A stretch of 64,000 bases of DNA from JANQOH01 sp965214495 (GTDB lineage: Bacteria > Pseudomonadota > Alphaproteobacteria > UBA7887). Of the stretch, positions 45,584 through 54,011 are shown piece after piece. The position numbers and the translations under genes are program-made. The first letter of the stretch is position 1; every line of letters begins with the position of its first letter. The notes under the pieces were generated by a model. It was not told the origin of the DNA. It made no database searches and worked only from the letters and a program-made list of their open reading frames with translations. The stretch covers positions 744,001 through 808,000 of the forward strand of contig OZ243958.1 in the NCBI GenBank assembly GCA_965214495.1, read 5' to 3'.

Positions 45584-46663
45584 CTACTCGGCCGCGGCCG
45601 CCACCGGAGCGCCGAACGCCTCCAACGGCCCCAGTTCGGCCTCGACCATCGGCACGATCTCGGTCATCAGCTTTTCCATGCTGTCCATCGCGGCGGCATG
45701 TGACGAGCCGCCGACCTGGAAATGGAACATCATGTGGGACGGGCGCGCGGCGCGGATCTCGGCTGCCAACCGTTCGGCGACGGTTTCGCTGTCGCCTACC
45801 AGAAGATTGTCGGCCATTTCTTCGAGCGTCGGTTCATTCTGCATCGGCACTTCGGTCATCATTGCGCCGTCCATCACTTCGGCGCGCCGGCGCAGCGCCG
45901 ATGCCAGCCGCATCTGGTGACGAGCATTCTCGACATAGGCGAGGGTTTTGGCACGGCTCGTCGTGACGCACAGGAAACGCTGAATGCCGAGGGGCATGGC
46001 TTCGCGGTCTCGGCCCTCGGCAGCGTAACTGCCGGCGATCCTCTCGCGCATCGTCCGGAGATAGTCGGCGCCGAGCCAGCGGCCGGTGAACATCGGTGTG
46101 TAGCCGCGCCGGGCGCACAGGCGATGGCCGAATTCGTTGTCACCGGCGACCCAGATTTCGGGGATGCCGTCGACGGGGCGCGCGCTGATGTGGGTCTCGG
46201 GCATTGCGTAGTGCGCGCCGTCGTAGCTGAAGGTCTCCTGCGTGAAGGCGAGGTGGAGCATGTCCAGGAACTCTTCGAGCATCGGCCGCGCGTTGGCGAG
46301 GTTCTGACCGAAACGCTCGAACTCGTAGGGCTGGTAGCCGCTACCGACGCCGAGCACCAGGCGGCCGCCGGTCAGACAATCGACCATGCCGATTTCGGCG
46401 AGCACCCGCGCCGGTTCGTAGAGCGGTGTCACGATGACCGCGGGCGCGAGCCTGATACGTTCGGTCTCTCCGGCGCAGCGGGCCGCCATCAGCAGGGGCG
46501 AGGGGCAGATACAGTAGTTGGAGAAATGGTGTTCGGCGAACCACGCGATATCGAAGCCCAATCGATCGGCCTGCCTCACCTGTTCGATATGCTCGCGAAA
46601 CACACGCTCCGGCGGCGTGCCGCGCATCCGGTAGCCCATCAAGCCGAAATATCCGAAGTGCAT
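45584..46663 (-). CDS. Luciferase-like (LLM class) flavin-dependent monooxygenase
   Basis: A 359-residue TIM-barrel flavoprotein. The N-terminus MHFGYFGL and AEHHFSNYCICPSPLLMAA, with LGVGSGYQP in the middle, are hallmarks of bacterial luciferase-like monooxygenases using FMN or F420. GGAGG precedes ATG 46663; the frame stays open far upstream but is only the antisense of the next SDR. It begins the minus-strand set with the ABM and amidohydrolase genes and is divergent from an SDR. The substrate is unknown. Confidence 0.9.
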   Translation of the reverse strand: MHFGYFGLMGYRMRGTPPERVFREHIEQVRQADRLGFDIAWFAEHHFSNYCICPSPLLMAARCAGETERIRLAPAVIVTPLYEPARVLAEIGMVDCLTGGRLVLGVGSGYQPYEFERFGQNLANARPMLEEFLDMLHLAFTQETFSYDGAHYAMPETHISARPVDGIPEIWVAGDNEFGHRLCARRGYTPMFTGRWLGADYLRTMRERIAGSYAAEGRDREAMPLGIQRFLCVTTSRAKTLAYVENARHQMRLASALRRRAEVMDGAMMTEVPMQNEPTLEEMADNLLVGDSETVAERLAAEIRAARPSHMMFHFQVGGSSHAAAMDSMEKLMTEIVPMVEAELGPLEAFGAPVAAAAE

Positions 46664-46747
46664 TCCCGCCTCCGCTGGTCGTCGGCGCGAGTATAGTGCG
46701 TGCCTGCTTGGCGTGAAGGGCGGATGGAACGGGGGCGAAGGAGCGAC

Positions 46748-47539
46748 ATGTCGGGACGCTTCGACGGGCAGGCGGCGATCGTCACCGGCGCCGGTTCGGG
46801 AATCGGCCGCGAAACGGCGCTGCGGCTGGCTCGCGACGGTGCCGATGTGATTGCCGTCGATCGCGACTCCGCGGGCGCGAAGGAAACGGTGCGGCGCGGT
46901 AACGGACCGGGGCGAATCGCTGCGCTCGGGGCCGATGTCACCGACGACGAGGCGCCCGCGCGCATCGTCGCCGTTTGCGAAGACCGGTTCGGCGCGCCGA
47001 GGATCCTGGTGAACAATGCCGGGATCGGCGACGCGCGGGCGGCGCATCTGACCGAAGACCCCGCGCTCGACGGTTATCTCGACGTGAACCTTCGGGCGTT
47101 GTTCCGGCTGTCGCGCGACGGGGTAGCGGCGATGATGGCCGGCGGTGGCGGCGTCATCGTCAACATCGCGTCGGTGTTCGGCGTCACCGGGTTTCGCGGC
47201 AGTTCGGCTTATTCGGCGACCAAGGCTGCGGTAATCGGTCTGACCCGGAACATGGCCGCCGACTACGGGCCGCACGGAATCCGGGTCAACGCCGTCGCGC
47301 CGGGCATCGTCGAGACCCCGCTCACTCGCGACCGCATCGCGAACAACCGGTGGTTTGCCGACGCCATGATCGGCGGCACGCCGCTCGGTCGCGCCGCCGC
47401 GCCGGAGGAGATCGCCGCCGCCATCGCTTTCCTGTGCTCGGCCGATGCCTCGTTCATCAACGGTCATGTGCTGGCGGTCGATGGCGGGTTCAGCGCGACT
47501 CACTTTCGCCCGTTGCCCGGCGATGGCAGTTCGACGTGA
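46748..47539 (+). CDS. Short-chain dehydrogenase/reductase (SDR)
   Basis: A 263-residue classical SDR: TGAGSGIG (13-20), NNAG, Ser142, Tyr155 and Lys159 (AYSATK), and AVDGGF near the end. It starts at ATG 46748 after AAGGAG. It is divergent from the luciferase-like gene and its last 50 bases overlap the 3' end of the second luciferase-like gene on the other strand. Probably part of the same catabolic or detoxification set. Confidence 0.9.
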   Translation: MSGRFDGQAAIVTGAGSGIGRETALRLARDGADVIAVDRDSAGAKETVRRGNGPGRIAALGADVTDDEAPARIVAVCEDRFGAPRILVNNAGIGDARAAHLTEDPALDGYLDVNLRALFRLSRDGVAAMMAGGGGVIVNIASVFGVTGFRGSSAYSATKAAVIGLTRNMAADYGPHGIRVNAVAPGIVETPLTRDRIANNRWFADAMIGGTPLGRAAAPEEIAAAIAFLCSADASFINGHVLAVDGGFSATHFRPLPGDGSST

Positions 47540-48539
47540 GGTCGAACGCCTCGGCCAGCAGAGTGTAGCTGCGCCGCCGGACCGCTTCGTCGTGCGCCCA
47601 GGTGACCACGGCGACTTCGGCGACGCCAAGTTCGGTCGCCAGCGCGCGGATCCGTTCCGCGACCGTGTCTCCGGTGCCGATCGTCGCCTGGTCGCGGAAA
47701 TGCGCGAGACGTTCGGCCGCCGGCCCGGTCGCCGGCTGCGCCGCCGCGGCTTCGGGAGCGTCGAGGGCGCCGTAGATGCCCTGCTCGCGCCGAAGCAGCC
47801 AGCGGGCGCGCGGTCCGAAGTGCCACGCAGCGTCGTCGGCGCTGTCGGCCGCCAGCGCCCAGACACAGATACCGTCATGCGGCGCAGGATGGCGCTCGCT
47901 CGGACGATAGTGGGTGCGATAGATGTCCAGCGCCTCGGCGCAGCCCTGACCATTGGTGAAGAACCACGCGAAACAATAGGGCAGGCCGAAATGCGCCGCG
48001 ACCTGTGCGCCGTAGTTCGAACTGCCGAGGATCCACACTTCCGGAACCGTCTCGCCTTCGGGGTAGGCGCGTACGACGCGAAACGGATGATCGGCGGGGA
48101 GGGGCGTGCCGCCAACCCAGGCGAGCAGGTCGCGGATATCGGCCGAAAAACGCTCGGGACGTTCGTTCGCCAGCGGATGGAGTGCGAAGGCGGTACGCCC
48201 GTCCGACCCCGGCGCCCGGCCGAGGCCGAGATCGATGCGGCCCGGCGCCAGCGCGTCGAGCACCCGGAACTGCTCCGCCACCTTGAGCGCCGAATAATGC
48301 GGCAGCATCACCCCGGCGCTGCCGACGCGGATGCGTTCGGTTGCGGTCGCGACCGCCGCGATCAGAATCTCCGGCGCGGTGCCGACGATGGTCGGGTGGC
48401 TGTGATGTTCGGAGACCCAGAAACGCGCATAACCGAGCGCATCGCAATGCCGCGCCAGCGCCACCGCATTGCGGATCGAATCGGCCTGCGGCCGGCCCGC
48501 CACCGCGATCGATTGTTCGAGTATGGACAGGCGCAACAT
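47490..48539 (-). CDS. Luciferase-like (LLM class) flavin-dependent monooxygenase, second copy
   Basis: A 349-residue LLM family protein distinct from the one at 45584: it begins MLRLSILEQS, contains FWVSEHHSHPTIVGTAPEI, GSAGVMLPHYSALKVAE and IDLGLGRAPGSD, the pattern of the MsnO8-type LLM oxidoreductase group. FMN-dependent oxidation of an unknown substrate is inferred. Divergent from the SDR at 48610. Its 3' end is shared antisense with the SDR at 46748-47539 over 50 bases. Confidence 0.9.
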   Translation of the reverse strand: MLRLSILEQSIAVAGRPQADSIRNAVALARHCDALGYARFWVSEHHSHPTIVGTAPEILIAAVATATERIRVGSAGVMLPHYSALKVAEQFRVLDALAPGRIDLGLGRAPGSDGRTAFALHPLANERPERFSADIRDLLAWVGGTPLPADHPFRVVRAYPEGETVPEVWILGSSNYGAQVAAHFGLPYCFAWFFTNGQGCAEALDIYRTHYRPSERHPAPHDGICVWALAADSADDAAWHFGPRARWLLRREQGIYGALDAPEAAAAQPATGPAAERLAHFRDQATIGTGDTVAERIRALATELGVAEVAVVTWAHDEAVRRRSYTLLAEAFDLTSNCHRRATGESESR

Positions 48540-48609
48540 TCTTCGAGGACTCCGCCGCGGGTGCGGCGGATCATAGAGGGGGATCGGCGAAACGGGGGGA
48601 GAACCGGTG

Positions 48610-49431
48610 ATGACCGATGACGACAGGGGCCTGGCCGGCAAGGTGGCGATCGTCACCGGCGGCGGCGCGGCCGGCGAGGGGATCGGCAACGGCCGCGCCG
48701 CGGCGATCCTGCTGGCCCGTGCCGGCGCCCGGGTGCTGGTCGTGGACCGTGAATTAGCGCTGGCCGCGCGCACCGTGGAGATGATCGCCGATGAGGGCGG
48801 CGTCGCACTGGCCCACGCCGCCGACGTTACCGAATCCGACTCCTGCCGCGCCATGGTTGCGCGCGCCGTCGCGGAGTGGGGCCGGGTCGATTGCCTCGAC
48901 AACAATGTCGGAATCGGCAGCCGCGGGAGCGTCGTCGAGGAAGACCCGGAGGAGTGGCGGCGGGTGATGCGGGTCAACGTCGAGTCGATGGTTCTTGCTG
49001 CCAGGCACGCGATTCCGGCTATGCGCCGGGGTGGTAGCGGCGGCGCCATCGTCAACGTCGCTTCGATCGCGGCGCTGCGGCCGCGCGGCATGACCGCCTC
49101 TTCGACCTCGAAGGGCGCGGTGATCGCGCTGACCCGCGCCATGGCGGTGGATCACGGCCCTGACGGTATCCGGGTGAACTGCGTCGCGCCGGGTCCGGTG
49201 CATACGCCGATGGTGTATGGCGCCGGGATGAGCGCGGCGGCGCGCGACCGCCGCCGCCGCGCCTCTGTGCTCGGCGTGGAGGGCGCCGGTTGGGACGTGG
49301 GCCGGGCGGTGCGCTTTCTGTTGAGCGACGAGGCGCGCTATGTGACCGGCCACACCCTGGTGGTCGATGGCGGCGCGACCCTCGTCAGCCGCGCCCGCGC
49401 CTCCGACGATCAGCCGGTGGATCCGGGATAG
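48610..49431 (+). CDS. SDR family protein with catalytic Tyr replaced
   Basis: A 273-residue SDR-fold protein. The cofactor turn is TGGGAAGEGIG (16-26), an enlarged variant, and Ser152 and Lys168 are in place, but the residue four before the Lys (Ser164 in TASSTSK) is Ser where active SDRs have Tyr. It therefore lacks the normal proton donor and may be inactive, altered or carry a sequencing error (a single TAT to TCT change would do it). ATG 48610 is preceded one codon earlier by GTG 48607. It lies between the luciferase-like gene and the xox cluster. Confidence 0.85.
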   Translation: MTDDDRGLAGKVAIVTGGGAAGEGIGNGRAAAILLARAGARVLVVDRELALAARTVEMIADEGGVALAHAADVTESDSCRAMVARAVAEWGRVDCLDNNVGIGSRGSVVEEDPEEWRRVMRVNVESMVLAARHAIPAMRRGGSGGAIVNVASIAALRPRGMTASSTSKGAVIALTRAMAVDHGPDGIRVNCVAPGPVHTPMVYGAGMSAAARDRRRRASVLGVEGAGWDVGRAVRFLLSDEARYVTGHTLVVDGGATLVSRARASDDQPVDPG

Positions 49432-49635
49432 CGGGCGGAGGTGGATCGTTTCGGCCGCGCTCGCGCCTCCGGCGACCAACTGAACGACGTTGGCCAAGGC
49501 GCCTCCGGTCCCGCGGCCCCAGAGATTTGTTTCGGCGATCCGACACCTAATGAAGCACGAACAGGATGGCCCATCTTTGAAACAGGGTTCAAAACGCCGA
49601 GGTCGATTCGTGAGTCGTACGCATTCCCTGAAACC

Positions 49636-50631
49636 ATGAAGAATCCCCGGTGTGCGCTATCGACCGCGGACGGGGCCGGGTTCGACCTTCGGCGCGTTCT
49701 GCCGCCACGCGCCGCCGTGTCGGGATTGCTCCTCGGACTGGCCCGCGCTCTGTTCTGGGTCCCCGCCGCGTGCGGCGAAGCGCTCGTCGTTGACGAGATC
49801 GCCCCCGGGGTCTTCGTCCATCAGGGGCCGCACGAAGAGGCGAGCGGCGCGAATCTGGGAGGCATCGCCAATATCGGCTTCGTCGTCGGGGGCGAGGCGG
49901 TCGCGGTCATCGACAGCGGCGGCAGCGCCGCCCAGGGAAGGCGCCTGCTCGATGCGGTCAGGCGGGCGACCGATCTGCCGATCGAATATGTGATTAACAC
50001 CCATGTGCATCCCGATCATCATTTCGGCAACGCGGCGTTCCTGGACGCTGGCGCGGTCTATGTCGGTCACGCGAAGTTGCCGCGGGCGCTGGCGGCGCGC
50101 GGGCCGTACTATCTCCAGCGCCTCGGCGACGTGCTCGGCCCGGCGAGCGCGGGCAGCGAGGGCGTCCCGCCCGATCTGACGGTTGCCGACACGTTTCGGC
50201 TCGACCTTGGCGGGCGGGCGCTCGACCTGATCGCCTATCCCGCGGCGCATACCGACAACGACCTGACGGTATTCGACCGGGCGAGCGGCACGCTCTGGAC
50301 CGGGGACCTTCTGTTTGTCGGGCGCATACCCGTTGTCGATGGCAGCCTCCGGGGATGGCTCGATGTCATGACAGCCCTGCGCCGCCTCGACGTCCGCCGA
50401 GTGGTGCCGGGACACGGCGCGCCGAGCGGTGACTGGCCGGCCGTGCTCGACGACCAGGAAAGATATTTGCGGCTGTTGCTCGAAGAGACCCGCGCCGCGG
50501 TCGCGGGCGGTGTCGCGATCGAGCAGGCCGTCCGCTCGGTCGCACGTTCCGAGCGGCGCCGATGGCGCCTGTTCGACGCCTATCACCCGCGCAATGTCGT
50601 CACCGCCTTTACCGAGCTCGAATGGGAATAG
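49636..50631 (+). CDS. Quinoprotein relay system zinc metallohydrolase (metallo-beta-lactamase fold)
   Basis: A 331-residue exported metallo-beta-lactamase-fold protein. Hydrophobic segment at 27-45 acts as signal or anchor. The metal motif HVHPDHH is His123, His125, Asp127, His128, with later zinc ligands in AAHTDND, TGDLLFVG and PGHG. It matches the SoxH-like family found with PQQ dehydrogenases. ATG 49636 gives the export signal; longer in-frame starts exist. Followed after 68 bases by the SoxYZ-like carrier, and opposite the xox genes. Its exact chemistry is unknown. Confidence 0.85.
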   Translation: MKNPRCALSTADGAGFDLRRVLPPRAAVSGLLLGLARALFWVPAACGEALVVDEIAPGVFVHQGPHEEASGANLGGIANIGFVVGGEAVAVIDSGGSAAQGRRLLDAVRRATDLPIEYVINTHVHPDHHFGNAAFLDAGAVYVGHAKLPRALAARGPYYLQRLGDVLGPASAGSEGVPPDLTVADTFRLDLGGRALDLIAYPAAHTDNDLTVFDRASGTLWTGDLLFVGRIPVVDGSLRGWLDVMTALRRLDVRRVVPGHGAPSGDWPAVLDDQERYLRLLLEETRAAVAGGVAIEQAVRSVARSERRRWRLFDAYHPRNVVTAFTELEWE

Positions 50632-50699
50632 GCGGCGGCGTTGCGACGCGCGGTTCGTGCCGTTATCCTGCGCCTCTTCCAGGGTGTAAGGAGGAGCCC

Positions 50700-51539
50700 A
50701 TGCGCGCTCACGCGAGGGTTGCCGGGCTTGTCCGCAGCGGGTTGCGGCCGGCGGCCCTGTTGCTCGGTCTTGTCCTGTCCTTTGGCTCGGCGACGGCGTC
50801 GGACGAGGACGATTCATGGCCCTGGCTGCGCGAGGCACTGTTCGGCGACAGGCCGATTCTGGACGGCGCCGGCGTCATCGGTCTGGAAGCGCCATACCGC
50901 GCCCATGACGCGGCCATCGTGCCGATCACCATCAGGGCAGAGATACCGCAATCCGCGGAGCGCTACATACGGTCCATCGCGTTGATCATCGATAACAACC
51001 CCGCGCCGGTGGCTGCGACCTTTCACCTGACGCCGCGTAGCGGCTCCGCGAGCATTTCGACCCGTGTGCGGATCAACGCCTATACGCACGTGCGCGCCGT
51101 CGCCGAAACCAGTGACGGTTTGCTCTATATGGCGGCAAAACATGTCAAGGCCTCGGGCGGCTGCTCGGCGCCCGCCTCCAAGGACTCCGATGGGGCCCTC
51201 GCGCGCCTCGGCAGGATGAAGCTGAAACAGCAGCCTCCCATACGACTCGGCGAGCCCAACCAGGTGCAGCTTTTAATCAGCCATCCGAACTATTCGGGGT
51301 TGCAGATGGACCAGGTCAGCCGCCACTACGTCCCGGCCCATTTCGTCAGGGAGGTCGTAGTCAGCTATGCCGGCGAGAGAGTGGTTTCGATCGACGGCGG
51401 GATCTCGATCAGCGAGGATCCGAGCTTTCATTTCTCTTTCGTACCGCGAGAAGCTGGCGAGATCGCCGTCGAAGTGCGAGATACGGAGGACGCCGTCTTT
51501 ACCGGGAGCTGGCGGGTAGAAGCGCACGCCGGGATTTGA
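50700..51539 (+). CDS. Quinoprotein dehydrogenase-associated SoxYZ-like carrier
   Basis: A 279-residue exported protein. Signal peptide at about 11-34 (LVRSGLRPAALLLGLVLS), then a SoxY-like domain with a swinging-arm type Cys155 in VKASGGCSAP, then a SoxZ-like immunoglobulin domain (about 175-279, including LISHPNYSGLQMDQVS). In the Sox system the equivalent Cys carries sulfur intermediates. In this fused form it is found beside PQQ alcohol dehydrogenases, with unknown cargo. AGGAGG precedes ATG 50700. It is transcribed towards the minus-strand xox genes. Confidence 0.88.
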   Translation: MRAHARVAGLVRSGLRPAALLLGLVLSFGSATASDEDDSWPWLREALFGDRPILDGAGVIGLEAPYRAHDAAIVPITIRAEIPQSAERYIRSIALIIDNNPAPVAATFHLTPRSGSASISTRVRINAYTHVRAVAETSDGLLYMAAKHVKASGGCSAPASKDSDGALARLGRMKLKQQPPIRLGEPNQVQLLISHPNYSGLQMDQVSRHYVPAHFVREVVVSYAGERVVSIDGGISISEDPSFHFSFVPREAGEIAVEVRDTEDAVFTGSWRVEAHAGI

Positions 51540-51558
51540 GAACACGCCTCCGCGTGCG

Positions 51559-51903
51559 TCAGTAGCAGCGCGCTCCTGCTTCGTCCTGGGCACCCTGCAG
51601 ATCGTCGATGATCTGCCGGAGTTCCGGGTTCTCGCGAAATATGGCGCTTTTCTCGCCGCTGACCTCACGCATGCGGAGGATCGTCTCGGCCTGGACGTAA
51701 CGTTCGTAGGGAACCGTCGAGGCGATCGTGTCGATACTGCACGCGCAACGGCGCAGCGCTTCCTGCGTCTGCCCGTCGCGGGCCATGCAGTTGAACACGT
51801 AGTCTGCCAGGGCCTCGGTGGGGTAGTCGTGGGTCCGGCCCGGGTTCGAGGCCGAGACAATCGCCAGTGCCACGAATGCGGCCAGGAGATCGCGACGTCT
51901 CAC
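51559..51903 (-). CDS. Small secreted protein with four cysteines, unknown function
   Basis: A 114-residue protein starting with GTG 51903 after GAGGGGAGC. Residues 1-24 are a signal peptide (RRRDLLAAFVALAIVSA). The mature part has Cys39, Cys53, Cys55 and Cys113 and a helical pattern: DYPTEALADYVFNCMARDG, then RRCACSIDTIASTVPYERYV. I recognise no domain. The gene is last in the xoxFGJ transcript order. It may be a periplasmic partner of the alcohol oxidation system. Confidence 0.75.
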   Translation of the reverse strand: MRRRDLLAAFVALAIVSASNPGRTHDYPTEALADYVFNCMARDGQTQEALRRCACSIDTIASTVPYERYVQAETILRMREVSGEKSAIFRENPELRQIIDDLQGAQDEAGARCY

Positions 51904-51926
51904 AGGTTTGCTCCCCTCGGCGACGC

Positions 51927-52463
51927 TCACCGCGTCAACAGCCGGTTCCTGACCAGATAATTCAGGCCCCGGGACCAGGATCGATCGGTGTTGCCGCGAA
52001 TATCGACGCTCATGGCGCGCAGCTTTTGCCCGGAATGGGCATCGCGCATATAGACGTTGATGTTGAGGATGAGGTTGCTGACCTTCTGCACCGTGCCCGT
52101 GATCGCCAGCTCGGCCCCCAAGGCCCGGGCGATGGCGGCCTCGCAACCGTTGCAGCCAAAAATGTGCCCGGCTGCCGCAATCCGTTCCGTCGCCGGCGTC
52201 TGATCGACGACGGCATAACGCCCCGACTCGGCGAGCCGTTGGCGCAGCAGATCGCTGATGATCTCCAGGCGCCGCGATTCATCGGAGCGCGCGCCCGCCA
52301 TCTCGCCTTCGAGGCTGGTGTCGATCAGTTCGAAGTCGAAAACCACGGCTCTGGGCGGTTCTGCTGCGCCGACAACGGTTGCCGCACAGCCTGCGAACAG
52401 GCCGAGCGACAGTGCCGCCAAGTATCTGCCGCGACCGCGCCTCCGCTTCGTCGCTTCGACCAT
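51927..52463 (-). CDS. DUF3280 family exported protein
   Basis: A 178-residue protein starting at ATG 52463. It has an N-terminal hydrophobic segment ending LFAGC (lipobox-like at 22-26), then a domain with the pattern AVVFDFELIDTSLEGE and ELAITGTVQKVSNLILNINVY, as in DUF3280 proteins. A CNGC pair lies at 104-107. In many genomes such proteins occur beside PQQ methanol dehydrogenase clusters. No activity is established. Stop is 23 bases before the next minus gene. Confidence 0.8.
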   Translation of the reverse strand: MVEATKRRRGRGRYLAALSLGLFAGCAATVVGAAEPPRAVVFDFELIDTSLEGEMAGARSDESRRLEIISDLLRQRLAESGRYAVVDQTPATERIAAAGHIFGCNGCEAAIARALGAELAITGTVQKVSNLILNINVYMRDAHSGQKLRAMSVDIRGNTDRSWSRGLNYLVRNRLLTR

Positions 52464-52530
52464 CTCCGACTCCGCTCCGGCAGCACAGCATAGCGGCCCG
52501 GATAGTCTCGCGAAAGCCCCGATGTTCGAA

Positions 52531-53124
52531 TCATTGCGGACGCGCCGCCTCCATCGCCTGTTCCAGATCCCAGCCCGGGGCCGGCTCGCTCCGTTCGGTC
52601 GGCAACCCGGCGTTTCTCCACGCATCGGTGCCTTCGGGAAACCAGAGGACATTCCCGTAACCGTTGGCAATGGCGCGCTTGGCGGCGTTCCACGACATCC
52701 AACAGTCCGCGAGGCAGTAAAACAGGATCTTCCGGTTCCTGTCACCCTCGGTAAGGCGCTCGATATTGCCGAGGAAATACCTTTCGCTGGCTTCGGACAG
52801 TGCGCCGAAACCCGTATTAGGCAGCCATGTGCTGTCGGGGATGTTGAAGCGAGGACGAGGCAGCCAGAGCGTGTCCTCAGGGAGGGCCGTCGGCCTGGGC
52901 GGCCGGGGCAGGACGTCGATCAGCACGACTTCGCCGGTTCCTGCCACGGCTCGCACCTGCTCGATCGAGACGACCGTGCCGCCCTCCAGGCTCGCCGGAA
53001 CCGGCGCCCGGTAATCGCTCATCCTGTAGCCGGGAGGTTGCGGGACGTCCTCCGCGCCCGCTTGGGAAACCAGGGCGAACCCGGCCAGCAGCGCGGCGGC
53101 GAGGCAATGAGACGCAGACGACAA
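52531..53124 (-). CDS. PQQ-dependent catabolism-associated CXXCW-family protein (rhodanese-like)
   Basis: A 197-residue exported rhodanese-fold protein. TTG 53124 is chosen because it gives a signal peptide (CLAAALLAGFALVSQAGAE) with a moderate GGGTCGAGG site. The conserved end has Cys137-LAD-Cys141-Trp142 followed by MSWNAAKR; the literal spacing here is Cys-x3-Cys-Trp. The family is always near PQQ-dependent dehydrogenases. Likely redox or sulfur handling in the periplasm. Part of the xox minus-strand operon. Confidence 0.85.
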   Translation of the reverse strand: MSSASHCLAAALLAGFALVSQAGAEDVPQPPGYRMSDYRAPVPASLEGGTVVSIEQVRAVAGTGEVVLIDVLPRPPRPTALPEDTLWLPRPRFNIPDSTWLPNTGFGALSEASERYFLGNIERLTEGDRNRKILFYCLADCWMSWNAAKRAIANGYGNVLWFPEGTDAWRNAGLPTERSEPAPGWDLEQAMEAARPQ

Positions 53125-53141
53125 GCCTCGACCCGTCAGTG

Positions 53142-54011
53142 CTACGGCCTGATTGCGCGCCCCTGATCGTCCAGCAGGGGCACGCCGTATCGGTGCAGGA
53201 TGGCGTCGATCCCGGATTGGTTTTGCCGGATCAAATCGCTGATCCGGCGTTCCCACTCCGTGTCCCCGAAGCGCACGCCCATGGCGATGCGGTAGTCCAT
53301 CGGTACATCGCCCGGATTGCCGGTCAGCGGCGCGACCGACAATGGCGGACTGGCCCGGTCGGCGAAATAGCCTGCAATGGGTCCCCAGAGAACGCCGGCG
53401 TCCAGCACGCCGGCCGCGACATCGTCGACCATCTGTCTGGCCGGGTGATGGAACCGGGTGTCGGCGAGCAGATGATACGATGTGCTGCGCGCGAGCAATC
53501 CATATCTGGCCATGAGGGTCGCCGGCGGCGTGCCGGCGATCACACCGAGGCTCTTGTCCCTGAGCGCGGGATCGTCGAGGGAGGACACCTCGAGTCCGGA
53601 CCCCGCCCTGTAGATCAACGCGTAGGTCGAGCGATAGTAGGCCGCGGTGTTTCGCAACAGTTCGAAGCCCAGCGGAACGCCGACGACGAGATCGCACTTG
53701 CGCATCCTGATGGTATTGCGCACGAAGCCGATGGACTGCGGAAACCACGTATATTCCAGCGGCGCGCCCAGAGCGCCCGCCAGCAATTCGGCGATCCTGT
53801 TCTCGAAACCTTCGCCGGCCCGGTTCGAGAAGGGCAGATTGCTCGGGTCGGCGCAAACCCTGAGCGCGGCGGGGCTTTCGGCGGCGGCGTTCGGGGCGCC
53901 CGGCGCGGCGCCGATCATCGCGATCGACACCATGAGCGCCGGTCCGAACCGGCGAAGCGATCCGGCGCCTCGGGCGCCGGCGCGTTGATCGCGTTCAGCC
54001 CATACAGGCAT
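53142..54011 (-). CDS. xoxJ: XoxJ/MoxJ-like periplasmic binding protein
   Basis: A 289-residue solute-binding-fold protein: LRVCADPSNLPFSNRAGEGFENRIAELLA near the mature N-terminus is the signature of the quinoprotein dehydrogenase-associated SBP family (MxaJ/XoxJ). A signal region lies around residues 20-46. XoxJ is thought to help activate or load XoxF. ATG 54011 overlaps the end of xoxG by 17 bases, so the two are coupled. Confidence 0.92.
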   Translation of the reverse strand: MPVWAERDQRAGARGAGSLRRFGPALMVSIAMIGAAPGAPNAAAESPAALRVCADPSNLPFSNRAGEGFENRIAELLAGALGAPLEYTWFPQSIGFVRNTIRMRKCDLVVGVPLGFELLRNTAAYYRSTYALIYRAGSGLEVSSLDDPALRDKSLGVIAGTPPATLMARYGLLARSTSYHLLADTRFHHPARQMVDDVAAGVLDAGVLWGPIAGYFADRASPPLSVAPLTGNPGDVPMDYRIAMGVRFGDTEWERRISDLIRQNQSGIDAILHRYGVPLLDDQGRAIRP

